A stretch of 64,000 bases of DNA, from positions 2,728,001 through 2,792,000 of the forward strand of contig NZ_CP088022.1 in assembly GCF_013373795.3 (NCBI RefSeq), in the 5' to 3' direction. Shown here in pieces: positions 36,662-47,425 of this stretch. A program made the position numbers and the translations under genes. Positions within the stretch are counted from its first letter, which is position 1; every line of letters starts with the position of its first letter. The notes under the pieces are model-generated. The model saw only the letters and a program-made list of their open reading frames with translations, was not told where the DNA came from and did not search any database. This DNA comes from Bradyrhizobium quebecense (GTDB lineage: Bacteria; Pseudomonadota; Alphaproteobacteria; Rhizobiales; Xanthobacteraceae).

Positions 36662-36948
36662 GCGCTGGGATCCGCGACCTGGAACGCCTTGATACGGGCA
36701 AACAGCGCGGTGGCATATTCGGCCGCCAGCACCTTGTCGCCGGTCAGCGCGGCATAGAGGTCGGGATCCGGCACCTCGATCAGATGCTCGAGCTCGCCGA
36801 TCTCCTGGTCGGAAAGGTCCGCGATGGTCGCATCGGCAAAGCGGCCGAGGATCAGGTCCATCTCCCGGGTGCCGCGATGCCAGCAACGAAACAAAAGCCG
36901 CTTGCGGCGGTCATCGAGCCCGTGGCTCGATCGTGTCGATCCCGTCAT
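36658..36948 (-). CDS. sdhE: FAD assembly factor SdhE
   Basis: 96 residues (DUF339). The conserved RGTREMDLILGRFAD contains the RGxxE motif needed to help attach FAD covalently to succinate dehydrogenase. RRKRLLFRCWH precedes it as in other SdhE proteins. I use ATG 36948; a TTG at 36972 would add eight residues. It is translationally coupled to mfd by an ATGA overlap, a common alphaproteobacterial arrangement next to recG. Confidence 0.95.
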   Translation of the reverse strand: MTGSTRSSHGLDDRRKRLLFRCWHRGTREMDLILGRFADATIADLSDQEIGELEHLIEVPDPDLYAALTGDKVLAAEYATALFARIKAFQVADPSA

Positions 36949-37109
36949 GTCCCAAAATCCATCGAACGCCAAAAGCCCGGACGTGCCGGGCGGGGCTTGA
37001 TATAGCGATGGGGACGGCCGATGTCAGCCCTCTTTCGTCGCCTGAGTGGCATGCCGCCACGGCCGAACCTGCAGACAGGACCGGCCACCCATGCCGGCTC
37101 CAAAAAAAG

Positions 37110-37146
37110 ACGTGGATGCCCGGCACAAGGCCGGGCATGACGTGTC
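37110..37146. repeat. Short palindromic repeat between sdhE and recG
   Basis: GACGTGGATGCCCGGCACAA followed by GGCCGGGCATGACGT forms a hairpin with ATGCCCGGC pairing GCCGGGCAT. It is a relative of the repeat at 33049-33085 and lies in the divergent promoter region of sdhE and recG. Confidence 0.78.
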
Positions 37147-37168
37147 AAAACGGACCTAGATTCTCCTG

Positions 37169-39277
37169 ATGCGCCCCAGCCTGCTCAATCCGCTGTTTGC
37201 CCAGGTCACGACCCTGCAGGGTGTCGGCCCGAAGCAGGACAAGCTGCTGCGCTATCTGCTCGACCGCAGCGAGACACCGCGACTGGTCGATCTGCTGCTG
37301 CACCTACCGGCGAGCGTGATCGATCGGCGCGCACGGCCGAAGATCCGCGATGCCGCGGTCGGAACCATGGTGACGCTCGAGGTCACCGTCGACCGCCATC
37401 GTCCGCCGCCACCGCGCAATTCGCGCGCGCCCTACCTCGTCTATGCCAGCGACGACACCGGCGACGTGGTGCTGACCTTCTTCCGCGCCCAGCCCGGCTA
37501 TGTCGAGAAGCTGCTGCCGGTCGGCGAGAAGCGCTACGTCTCAGGCACGCTCGCGATGTATGACGGCATCCCGCAGATCGTGCATCCCGACCGCGTCGTC
37601 GATGAGGCCGGCTTTGCCAAGCTCTCCGGCATCGATCCGGTCTATCCGCTGACCGAGGGGCTTGCGATCGGCTCGCTCCGCCGTGCGATTGCGCAGGCGC
37701 TGACCAAGCTGCCGGATCTGCCGGAGTGGATCAGTCCGGAGGTGCTGCGCCGCTGCAACTTCCCGCCGATCAGGGAGGCGCTGACCCGCGTCCATGTTCC
37801 GGTCGAGCTGACCGACATCCTGCCCGATGGTCCGTTCTGGTCGCGGCTCGCGTTCGACGAACTGCTCGCCGGCCAGCTCGCGCTGGCGCTGATCCGCGCC
37901 ACGCTGCGCCGCCCCGCCGGCGTCCGCAATGCCGGTGACGGCCATCTGCGCAACCGGATCATCGACGCCCTGCCCTATGCGCTGACCAAATCGCAGCAAC
38001 ACGCGGTCGCGGCGATCATCGCGGACCTGCAACAGCCGGTGCGGATGCTGCGCCTCCTGCAGGGCGATGTCGGCTCCGGCAAGACCGTGGTGGCGCTGCT
38101 GGCGGCCGCCGCCGTCGCCGAAGCCGGCAAGCAGGCCGCGTTGATGGCGCCGACTGAAATTCTGGCGCGCCAGCACATCAAGACCATCGCGCCGCTCGCC
38201 GAGAGCGCCGGCATGCGCGTCGCCATCCTCACCGGCCGCGAGAAGGGCAAAGAGCGCCGCGAGCTCCTGGCGCGGCTCGAGGCCGGCGAGATCGACCTTT
38301 TGGTCGGCACCCACGCGCTGATCCAGGACGACGCGATCTACAAGGCGCTGGCGCTCGCCGTGGTCGACGAGCAGCATCGCTTCGGCGTACGCGAACGTCT
38401 CGCACTGACCTCGAAGGGCGAGGCCGTCGACGTGCTGGTGCTGAGCGCCACGCCGATCCCGCGCACGCTGGTGCTGACTTACTTTGGCGACATGGACGTC
38501 TCGGAGCTGCGCGAAAAGCCCGCCGGCCGCCAGCCGATCGACACCCGCGCGGTGCCGATGAGCCGGATCGAGGACGTCATGGACGGCGTCGGCCGCGCGC
38601 TCGGCGCGGGCAAGCTGGTCTACTGGATCTGCCCGCTGGTCGATGAATCCGAGGCCGAGGGTACCGAGCACCTCACCAACGCGACCGAGCGTTTCGAGTC
38701 GCTACAGAAGCGGTTCGGCGATCGCGTCGGCCTGGTGCACGGCCAGATGAAGGGCACCGAGAAGGATCGCGTGATGGCGCAATTTGCCGCGCACGAGATC
38801 GGGCTCCTGGTCGCAACCACGGTGGTCGAGGTCGGCGTCGACGTCCCGGCGGCGACCATCATGGTGATCGAGAACGCCGAACGCTTTGGCCTCGCGCAAC
38901 TGCACCAGCTGCGAGGCCGCATCGGCCGCGGCTCGGAAGCCTCGACCTGCCTTTTGCTGTACAAGGAGCCGCTCGGCGAGATGTCGAAGGCGCGGCTGAA
39001 AGTGATCCGCGAGACCACCGATGGCTTCCGGATCGCGGAAGAAGATCTGAAGTTGCGCGGCGAAGGCGACGTGCTCGGCATCCGCCAGAGCGGCCTGCCC
39101 GGCTATCGCATCGCGCGCTCCGAGGTGCACGGCCAGCTCATCACGCAGGCGCGCGACGAGGCGCTGCGGATCATGAAAGACGATCCGAAGCTGAAGGGCG
39201 AACGCGGCGAAGCGCTGCGCTGCCTGCTCTATCTCTACGAACGCGACGAGGCGGTGCCGCTGATCGGCGCAGGGTAG
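37169..39277 (+). CDS. recG: ATP-dependent DNA helicase RecG
   Basis: 702 residues, standard length. The N-terminal wedge domain (TLQGVGPKQDKLLRYLL, LLLHLPASVIDRR) is followed by helicase motifs: QGDVGSGKTVVALLAAA (Walker A), VVDEQHRFGV (DExH box), LSATPIPRTL, and TTVVEVGVDVPAATIMVIEN, HQLRGRIGRGSE. RecG remodels stalled replication forks and branch-migrates Holliday junctions. Divergent from the sdhE-mfd operon and convergent with the DUF502 gene, with six bases between their stops. Confidence 0.97.
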   Translation: MRPSLLNPLFAQVTTLQGVGPKQDKLLRYLLDRSETPRLVDLLLHLPASVIDRRARPKIRDAAVGTMVTLEVTVDRHRPPPPRNSRAPYLVYASDDTGDVVLTFFRAQPGYVEKLLPVGEKRYVSGTLAMYDGIPQIVHPDRVVDEAGFAKLSGIDPVYPLTEGLAIGSLRRAIAQALTKLPDLPEWISPEVLRRCNFPPIREALTRVHVPVELTDILPDGPFWSRLAFDELLAGQLALALIRATLRRPAGVRNAGDGHLRNRIIDALPYALTKSQQHAVAAIIADLQQPVRMLRLLQGDVGSGKTVVALLAAAAVAEAGKQAALMAPTEILARQHIKTIAPLAESAGMRVAILTGREKGKERRELLARLEAGEIDLLVGTHALIQDDAIYKALALAVVDEQHRFGVRERLALTSKGEAVDVLVLSATPIPRTLVLTYFGDMDVSELREKPAGRQPIDTRAVPMSRIEDVMDGVGRALGAGKLVYWICPLVDESEAEGTEHLTNATERFESLQKRFGDRVGLVHGQMKGTEKDRVMAQFAAHEIGLLVATTVVEVGVDVPAATIMVIENAERFGLAQLHQLRGRIGRGSEASTCLLLYKEPLGEMSKARLKVIRETTDGFRIAEEDLKLRGEGDVLGIRQSGLPGYRIARSEVHGQLITQARDEALRIMKDDPKLKGERGEALRCLLYLYERDEAVPLIGAG

Positions 39278-39283
39278 CTGCCC

Positions 39284-40069
39284 CTACTCCACCTTCGCCG
39301 GCGCCGGCTGAGTGGCCGGCTGCAACGAGGCCTGGTTGGCGACGCGCGCGGCGTTGGCCATGCCGGCGAGCGCTGCGGCGCGCTGCTTCTGGTCGTTGGC
39401 GCCGGGCTGCACCACGCCGGCCGACATGATCAGGGTCGCGGCGTCCTCGGTGCTCATCTCGATCTCGATGATCTTGCTCCTCGGCACGTAGAAGAAGAAG
39501 CCGGTGGTCGGGTTCGGCGCGCACGGCAGGAACACCGAGATGTGCTCCTCCTCGCCGGGCAGGCTGGCCGCGAGCTCGGCGCTCGGCGCCTGCGAGATCA
39601 GCACGATCGACCACATCCCGGGCGAGGGAAACTCGACCAGGCCGACGCGGCGGAAGCTCGAGCCGTTGCCGGAGAACAGCGTCTCGAACACCTGCTTCAG
39701 GCCGCGATAGATCGCACGCACCGCGGGAATCCGTCCGAGCAACCGCTCGCCGAGATCGACAAGGGTTCGCCCGATCAGATTGGCGGTGAGGAAGCCGAGC
39801 AGCGTGAGCGCGATGACGGCGACGATCAGGCCGGAACCCGGCAATCCGAACGGCAGATAGGTTTCCGGCCGATAGGCCGTGGGCACGAACGGGCGGACCA
39901 GATTGTCGACCCAGTTCACGAACCACCAGGTCAGATAGAAGGTGATCGCGATCGGCCCGGCCACCACCAGGCCGGTCAGGAAATAGTTGCGGAACCGCGC
40001 CATCAGCCCGCGGGGAGTGTCCGGGGGCAGTTCACCTGGCGCGGGGGGAGGCACTTTGTTGGACGTCAT
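39284..40069 (-). CDS. DUF502 family membrane protein
   Basis: 261 residues with two hydrophobic spans (YFLTGLVVAGPIAITFYLTWW and GSGLIVAVIALTLLGFLTANL). IPAVRAIYRGLKQVFETLFS, VGLVEFPSPGMWSIVLISQA and VFLPCAPNPTTGFFFYVPRS are the conserved DUF502 blocks. The C-terminal 45 residues are Ala/Gln/Pro-rich. Bacterial DUF502 proteins have no settled function; plant members (LCV/COV1) affect vascular patterning. ATG 40069 fits the family start. Confidence 0.92.
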   Translation of the reverse strand: MTSNKVPPPAPGELPPDTPRGLMARFRNYFLTGLVVAGPIAITFYLTWWFVNWVDNLVRPFVPTAYRPETYLPFGLPGSGLIVAVIALTLLGFLTANLIGRTLVDLGERLLGRIPAVRAIYRGLKQVFETLFSGNGSSFRRVGLVEFPSPGMWSIVLISQAPSAELAASLPGEEEHISVFLPCAPNPTTGFFFYVPRSKIIEIEMSTEDAATLIMSAGVVQPGANDQKQRAAALAGMANAARVANQASLQPATQPAPAKVE

Positions 40070-40104
40070 TGCTGTTCCAGATCGTCGAAGCGGCCGTCCT
40101 CACC

Positions 40105-40151
40105 AGCATGATCCGGAAAAGTGCGCCGCGGATTTCCGAAAAGATCGTGCA
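40105..40151. repeat. Palindromic intergenic repeat, second copy
   Basis: AGCATGATCCGGAAAAGTGC runs into GGATTTCCGAAAAGATCGTGC, an imperfect palindrome. It is a relative of the second hairpin at 17284-17331 in opposite orientation. It lies between glmS and the DUF502 gene, both on the minus strand. A short piece of the same repeat also appears near 63646-63660. Confidence 0.75.
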
Positions 40152-40266
40152 TAAACAAAAGGCTAGCGCGAGATGATGATCCTGCCCCGAACTTCGGCGC
40201 GCAGCCCCCCTGAGCTAAGCCATTCTAGCAGGTTTTTGAAGGGCTGCGTGACAGCGTCACTTGCGG

Positions 40267-42093
<1,827 letters not shown>

Positions 42094-42422
42094 GCGGTTC
42101 AATGTCCCCAATAATCGCCGAAAATTTGCCAAAGCGGCGACACGGTCCCTTAACGGGAATCGCCGGCCGCAAGATACTCAATAATTATTGCCGATTGCGA
42201 CAGTCTTAAACGGCAAGGTGGATGCGAAAGGCTGGTTAATCGGGGCAAACTACGGCCCGACAAAATCGCCTCGCGCGACCCGATGCCCGGAGCTCGAATA
42301 CACACGTTAAGGGTGTGTTAATCCCTCCACGGCAACTTCGGACACGGCGCGAAACAATCCAACACGATCAAACACAGTTCGCGCAGCATGCCAAGAGTGC
42401 GTTTGCTCTGGCTGGGGGCAAT
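42094..42422. other. Divergent regulatory gap glmS / acyltransferase
   Basis: About 330 bases without a supported gene. It holds one copy of the 65-base repeat (42104-42170) just before the glmS start, and an AT-rich stretch (ACTCAATAATTATTGCC, around 42177) that may carry the glmS promoter. A longer acyltransferase start at GTG 42315 would use part of the gap. Confidence 0.55.
42104..42170 (+). repeat. 65-base imperfect direct repeat, copy A
   Basis: GTCCCCAATAATCGCCGAAAATTTGCC continues through CACGGTCCCTTAACGGGAATCGCCGG (quoted in parts). The same series of blocks recurs at 45215-45280 in the same orientation: GTCCCC, GAAAATTTGCC, TCCCTTAACGG and ATCGCCGG are shared at nearly equal spacing. 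Copy A forms the 5' leader of glmS on the minus strand. Confidence 0.75.
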
Positions 42423-43535
42423 GTGGGCCACAGGAATAATTTCGACACGTTGCGGCTGTTCGCAGCCTGCAACGTCCTGCTGCAGCATGCGGCCTTTCTG
42501 CAGGTTCCGTGGCCCAGGCCGATACCTCTGCTGGTCGCTTACACGTCCGGCGTTCCAATCTTCTTCATCATCAGCGGATTCCTCATCACCGGCACCTTCC
42601 TTCGCAGTGATGGGGACGTCGTCACCTTTCTCCGCAATCGATGCCTGCGCATCTATCCGGCACTCTGGCTCAATCTCGCGATCGTTCTCGCGCTGCTGGT
42701 CGCATTCGGCGCATTGCCGCTCGGCGCACTGCTCAACCCGGACTTCCTTCGATACTGGACGGTGATCCTTGCGACCGGGTCCGACGCGCTCGCCAACTGG
42801 CTGCTGCCGCCATACCCCTTCGCCTGGAATGACGCGCTGCCATTCCTGCCCGTTGTCGCGCTGTGGACCATTGCGCTCGAATTGGGATTCTATCTGATCG
42901 TTCCGGTGATTTTCCTGCCGCCGGTCCTGCGCTACCGATGGGCCTCAGTGGCCGTGGTTCTCGCCCTCACCATCTATTCGCATCGTCTGACCAGCGTGAC
43001 CGCGACCGACGAGGTCACTCGAGGCATAAATCCGCTGTTCTATTTCTGGGTCTTCGGCATCGGCTCGCTTTTTTCGCTGCTTTGGAGCCGAATCGACCGG
43101 CTGTTCCGCGACAAGTTCATCCTGTGGGCCCTGCTCTATGCCGAGGCGATTGCCTTCTTCGGCGACCAGCACGGCATCGTGTATGACCACCCGACACTGC
43201 GATCGACCGTGCTGACGATCCTTCTTGCCTGCTGCGTGATGTCGGCAGCCTTCAGCTGGACCAATCTGTCAAAGCTGCTCGCGGGCACCGACCTGTCATA
43301 CGGCATCTATCTGCATCACGTGCCGATCGTGATGCTGCTGCACGCCTTCGGATGGCAAGGCTTCCCGGCCGCAGTCCTCCTGATCGTTGCGACGACCATC
43401 GCGGCGGCCGCGACCTGGCGCGTCATCGAGCGACCGGCGCTGCGCTTCAAGATCCGTCCGGCCCGCAGGCCTTCGAACTCCGCCGAAGACGGCCGCGCCG
43501 ACGGATTGGAAAGCCCGGCGTGCCGCGCCGGCTGA
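42423..43535 (+). CDS. Acyltransferase family 3 (OafA/YrhL-like)
   Basis: 370 residues from GTG 42423, preceded by GGGGG four bases away; HRNNFDTLRLFAACNVLLQHA is the family opening with the catalytic-region histidine. About ten membrane spans follow, with GVPIFFIISGFLITGTFLRS, FLRNRCLRIYPALWLNL and SYGIYLHHVPIVMLL. Such integral membrane enzymes O-acetylate or otherwise acylate surface polysaccharides, lipopolysaccharide or nodulation-type oligosaccharides. No polysaccharide gene cluster is adjacent. A longer start at GTG 42315 is possible. Confidence 0.88.
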   Translation: MGHRNNFDTLRLFAACNVLLQHAAFLQVPWPRPIPLLVAYTSGVPIFFIISGFLITGTFLRSDGDVVTFLRNRCLRIYPALWLNLAIVLALLVAFGALPLGALLNPDFLRYWTVILATGSDALANWLLPPYPFAWNDALPFLPVVALWTIALELGFYLIVPVIFLPPVLRYRWASVAVVLALTIYSHRLTSVTATDEVTRGINPLFYFWVFGIGSLFSLLWSRIDRLFRDKFILWALLYAEAIAFFGDQHGIVYDHPTLRSTVLTILLACCVMSAAFSWTNLSKLLAGTDLSYGIYLHHVPIVMLLHAFGWQGFPAAVLLIVATTIAAAATWRVIERPALRFKIRPARRPSNSAEDGRADGLESPACRAG

Positions 43536-43675
43536 TCGCCTGCCGGCCGCGCGGGAACCGATGCGGCACGCGTCCAGGCGGGTGAAGCTGGCATGTCCGG
43601 CAACCACCACGTGTGCCAAACATCAACGCACCGTTAACGCCTTTCGGCGAGGCTGCCGGCGCCGGAGGTGGCCCG

Positions 43676-44893
43676 ATGCACACTGCGCATGATCGCGAGG
43701 CACGTCGCCTCGATACGCTCGCGGAACTCGACATCCTCGACACGCCGCGTGAACTCGCCTTTGACCGCTTGACCTCGCTGTGCCGCAAGATGTTCCGCGT
43801 CCCGATGTCGACGCTGACCTTCATCGACGGCCATCGGCAATGGTTCAAGGCCTCCGACGGGCTGGACTTGCGCGAAACCGATCGGCGGCCGGCGCCGTGC
43901 AATTTGACGATCGCGCAGGACGAGCCTCTGGTCGTCCCCGACATGCTCCACGACGCGCGCTTTGCCGACAACCTCTTCGTGCGCGGGGCGCCGTTCGTGC
44001 GTTTCTATGCAGGCGCACAGCTCAAGGTGTCCGGCGTCGTGATCGGCAGCCTGTGCGCCATCGACACTCGCCCTCGGTCTGACTTCGACGCCGAGGCGAC
44101 CAGCATGCTGGTCGATCTTGCCGCCATCGCCGTCGACGAACTGATGCTGCGGAACCTGTCGATGCAGGACGGCCTCACCGGCTGCTCGTCGCGGCGCGCC
44201 TTCCGCGGCGAAGGCGAACGGCTGACCGCGCTGGCCGCGCGGCATCTCAGTCCGCTTGCCTGCGCCGTGCTCGATGTCGATCACTTCAAGCAGGTCAATG
44301 ACACCTATGGGCACGCCGTGGGCGACATGGTGCTGGCGGCGGTCGCGGACTCCGCGCGCTGCGCGCTGCGCGGCTCCGACGTGATCGGCCGGCTCGGCGG
44401 CGAAGAATTCGGCATCCTGCTGCCGCACACCAGGCTCGACCAGGCGATGGGCGTGCTCGAGAAAGTGCGCGCCGCCGTCGCGGCAACCCGGATCGAGACA
44501 CCGGCCGGTACGATCGGGGTCACCTGCAGCCTTGGCGGCGCTGCGCTCTCGCCCGGCAACTGCTTCGACGACATGCTGCGCAACGCCGACCTCGCGATGT
44601 ACGGCGCCAAGCAGGCCGGCCGCAACCAGGCGCTGGCCTGGGTCGACCGGGCGCCGTCGATTGCGCCGACCGCGCGGCGCGTGTTCAAGGCCGGCACGAT
44701 CAGCTTCAATGCCGGCCATTCCGCGATCGACTGCACGGTGCGCGGCCTGTCGCGCGACACCGCGACGATTGAGGTGCTGTCCACCTCGGGCATCCCCGAT
44801 CAGTTCAAGCTCGCGATTGCCGCCGACGCGCTGTCGCGGGCCTGCCGCATCACCGCGAAGGCCGACAACCGGATCGAGGTCGCCTTCACCTGA
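43676..44893 (+). CDS. GAF-GGDEF-PilZ diguanylate cyclase
   Basis: 405 residues; ATG 43676 with GGAGG upstream. Residues about 5-160 are a GAF domain (LDTLAELDILDTPRELAFDR, SLCAIDTRPRSDF). Residues about 165-325 are a GGDEF domain with DGLTGCSSRRAF, LDVDHFKQVNDTYGHAVGD, the active motif GGEEF, and the inhibitory RxxD site (RGSD) exactly five residues before it. The last 75 residues (RRVFKAGTISFNAGHSAIDC, TVRGLSRDTATIEV) resemble a PilZ domain. It should make cyclic di-GMP from GTP and may sense the product twice. The PilZ RxxxR motif is imperfect. Confidence 0.9.
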   Translation: MHTAHDREARRLDTLAELDILDTPRELAFDRLTSLCRKMFRVPMSTLTFIDGHRQWFKASDGLDLRETDRRPAPCNLTIAQDEPLVVPDMLHDARFADNLFVRGAPFVRFYAGAQLKVSGVVIGSLCAIDTRPRSDFDAEATSMLVDLAAIAVDELMLRNLSMQDGLTGCSSRRAFRGEGERLTALAARHLSPLACAVLDVDHFKQVNDTYGHAVGDMVLAAVADSARCALRGSDVIGRLGGEEFGILLPHTRLDQAMGVLEKVRAAVAATRIETPAGTIGVTCSLGGAALSPGNCFDDMLRNADLAMYGAKQAGRNQALAWVDRAPSIAPTARRVFKAGTISFNAGHSAIDCTVRGLSRDTATIEVLSTSGIPDQFKLAIAADALSRACRITAKADNRIEVAFT

Positions 44894-44936
44894 CCGGCCA
44901 AGCGAGATAGCCTGTCGCGGATAATGAGAAACCTCC

Positions 44937-45191
44937 ATGTCGAGCGAACAGCCGCCGCCCCTCGCAAAACCGTTCTGGCGCCGCGGCCTCGCCGGCGTCC
45001 TCGATTTCATCACCGTGTTCTTCGGCGGCGGCTACGCCATCGGCGCCGCCACCGGCCAGACCACGAAGGACGGCTTCAACCTGACTGGCGGCCCCGCGCT
45101 GCTGCTGTTCGCGCTGATCGTGCTGTATTTCTATCTCGGCTGGAAGGTGGTCGGCGGCACGCTGTGGCAGCGTATCCTCGGCGCGCGGTAG
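44937..45191 (+). CDS. Small RDD-like membrane protein
   Basis: 84 residues with two hydrophobic spans (LAGVLDFITVFFGGGYAIGA and ALLLFALIVLYFYLGWKVVG). FWRRGLAGVLDF and GGTLWQRILGAR resemble the Arg-Asp-start and the conserved G-x-T-x-x-x-R-x-x-G end of RDD-family proteins, but it is shorter than full members. No function can be given. It lies 43 bases after the GGDEF gene on the same strand and may be co-transcribed. Confidence 0.75.
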   Translation: MSSEQPPPLAKPFWRRGLAGVLDFITVFFGGGYAIGAATGQTTKDGFNLTGGPALLLFALIVLYFYLGWKVVGGTLWQRILGAR

Positions 45192-45214
45192 CGTTGCACC
45201 GCATTGCGGCCGAC

Positions 45215-45280
45215 GTCCCCAAATCAAAGAAAATTTGCCGGCTCCGCGGCACGCTCCCTTAACGGAGCATCGCCGGTCGT
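45215..45280 (+). repeat. 65-base imperfect direct repeat, copy B
   Basis: GTCCCCAAATCAAAGAAAATTTGCC, then ACGCTCCCTTAACGGAGCATCGCCGG (quoted in parts), parallels copy A at 42104-42170. It lies between the RDD-like gene and the oleate hydratase gene, so the two copies bracket the acyltransferase, GGDEF and RDD-like genes. Confidence 0.75.
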
Positions 45281-45388
45281 GGCGCGACATCTTCGCCGTA
45301 ACCGGGCTTGGGCCAGAAAATGACACGGCGACCTGCCAGCATCAGGTCCACGGAGATCGCGAAAGCCAATCACCCAGAAAGGTCGCCA

Positions 45389-47356
45389 ATGACTGATGTC
45401 GCAGCTTCCGGCACGCCCACCTTCGAGGTCGAAACCGACGCGTCCAGGCGCTACTGGCACAACAGCAGCCACAACACGCTGCCGCCGCCGGACATGATGG
45501 GCGCCTACATGCGCAACCGTCCGGTGCCACGGGGGCCGGTCGAAGCCCGCAAGGCCTGGATCATCGGCAGCGGCATCGCGGGACTGGCTGCGGCCTTCTA
45601 CATGATCCGCGACGGCGGCATGAAGGGCGAGGACATCACCATCCTCGACACGATGCACATCGAGGGCGGTTCGCTCGACGGCGCCGGCGATCCCGAGAAC
45701 GGTTACATCATCCGCGGCGGCCGCGAGATGAACTGGAACTACGACAATCTCTGGGACATGTTCCAGGACGTGCAGGCGCTCGAATTGCCCGAAGGATACA
45801 GCGTTCTCGACGAATACCGGCTCGTCAACGACAACGATCCGAACTTCTCCAAGGCGCGGCTGATGCACAAGCGCGGCCAGATCCGCGACTCCTCAACGCT
45901 CGGCTTGTCGAAGCCGCAGCAATGGGAACTGATCCGCCTGCTTCTGAAGCGCAAGGAGGATCTCGACGACATCACCATCGAGCAATATTTCAGCCCGGGC
46001 TTCCTCGAGACCAATTTCTGGTTCCTCTGGCGCTCGATGTTTGCCTTCGAGAACTGGCAGAGCCTACTCGAAATGAAGCTCTACATGCATCGCTTCCTCG
46101 ATGCGATCGACGGGCTGACCGACATGTCGGCGCTGATCTTTCCGAAGTACAACCAGTTCGACAGCTTCGTCCGTCCGCTGGTGACCCATCTGCGCCAACG
46201 CGGCGTCAAGGTGCAGTTCGATGCGCGCGTCCACGATCTCGACATCAAGGTCGAGGGCGATGCCCGCACGGTGACCGCGATCCACGCCAAGGTGGGCGGC
46301 GCCGACACAAGGATTCCGATTGGTCCGAAAGACCTGGTCTTTGCACTCACGGGATCGATGACCGAGGGCACCGCCTATGGCGATATGGACCACGCCCCGG
46401 TTCTTGCGCGCGGCAAGCATGATCCGGGCGAAGCCAGCGACTGGACGCTGTGGACGAACCTGGCGAAGAAATCGCCGATCTTTGGCAAGCCCGAAAAATT
46501 CTACGGCAATGTCGACAAGTCGATGTGGGAGTCGGTCACCCTCACCTGCAAGCCGTCGCCCTTCGTCGACCGGCTGAAGGAGCTTTCGGTCAACGATCCC
46601 TATTCCGGCAAGACAGTGACCGGCGGGATCGTCACCTTCACCGACTCCAATTGGGTGCTCAGCTTCACCTGCAACCGGCAGCCGCACTTTCCGACCCAGC
46701 CCAAGGACGTCCTGGTCGTCTGGGTCTATGCGTTGCTGATGGACAAGGAGGGCAACTACGTCAAGAAGCCGATGCCGGCCTGCACCGGCCGCGAAATCCT
46801 GGCGGAGCTTTGCTATCACCTCGGCATCGAGGACAAGCTGGACGCCGTGGTGGCGAACACCAAGGCCCGCCTCGCCTTGATGCCCTACATCACCGCGATG
46901 TTCATGCCCCGCGCGGCGGGCGACCGGCCGCATCCGGTCCCCGCGGGCTGCACCAATTTGGGGCTGATGGGCCAGTTCGTGGAAACGTCGAACGACATCA
47001 TCTTCACAATGGACAGCTCGGTCCGCACCGCGCGGGTCGCGGTGTACACGCTGCTCAAACTCCCCAAGCAGGTGCCCGACATCAGCCCCACGCAATATGA
47101 TATCCGCACCATCCTGAAAGGGGCGCGTGCCCTGAACAACAACGAACCATTCCCGGGTGAACGCCTGCTGCACCGGCTGCTCGACAAGACGTACTACGCC
47201 CACATTCTTCCGCCATTGCCCGAACCCGACTCCACGCGACGCGGCAGTGCGGAGCGCGAACTGGCGGGACTTCTCGGCAAGGGCGATCAGGCGCTCGGCG
47301 CCGTCATCGGCTGGCTGGAACGAATTCGAGAGAGCATCTCGACCCGCAAGGGTTAG
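45389..47356 (+). CDS. ohyA: Oleate hydratase (FAD-dependent fatty acid hydratase)
   Basis: 655 residues of the 'myosin-cross-reactive antigen' family. The FAD-binding start is [21 protein letters not shown]; the catalytic region reads [16 protein letters not shown] with the proton-donating glutamate of [26 protein letters not shown] and [10 protein letters not shown] also match. The enzyme adds water to the cis-9 double bond of oleate to give 10-hydroxystearate, using FAD structurally. In bacteria it is tied to detoxifying host unsaturated fatty acids. ATG 45389 has AAAGG upstream; the frame is open back to 45308. Confidence 0.95.
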   Translation: MTDVAASGTPTFEVETDASRRYWHNSSHNTLPPPDMMGAYMRNRPVPRGPVEARKAWIIGSGIAGLAAAFYMIRDGGMKGEDITILDTMHIEGGSLDGAGDPENGYIIRGGREMNWNYDNLWDMFQDVQALELPEGYSVLDEYRLVNDNDPNFSKARLMHKRGQIRDSSTLGLSKPQQWELIRLLLKRKEDLDDITIEQYFSPGFLETNFWFLWRSMFAFENWQSLLEMKLYMHRFLDAIDGLTDMSALIFPKYNQFDSFVRPLVTHLRQRGVKVQFDARVHDLDIKVEGDARTVTAIHAKVGGADTRIPIGPKDLVFALTGSMTEGTAYGDMDHAPVLARGKHDPGEASDWTLWTNLAKKSPIFGKPEKFYGNVDKSMWESVTLTCKPSPFVDRLKELSVNDPYSGKTVTGGIVTFTDSNWVLSFTCNRQPHFPTQPKDVLVVWVYALLMDKEGNYVKKPMPACTGREILAELCYHLGIEDKLDAVVANTKARLALMPYITAMFMPRAAGDRPHPVPAGCTNLGLMGQFVETSNDIIFTMDSSVRTARVAVYTLLKLPKQVPDISPTQYDIRTILKGARALNNNEPFPGERLLHRLLDKTYYAHILPPLPEPDSTRRGSAERELAGLLGKGDQALGAVIGWLERIRESISTRKG

Positions 47357-47425
47357 CGCATGCAGTCACAAGCGTGTCACGTCCGCGTTGATCGCAACAC
47401 CGGCGTCCAGTTCCTGCCGGACGCC

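Noticed and set aside
33281..36757. Two long plus-strand frames opposite mfd
   Set aside because: mfd is certain from its motifs. The opposite frames give Arg/Glu/Val-rich sequence without homology signals, as expected in GC-rich DNA.
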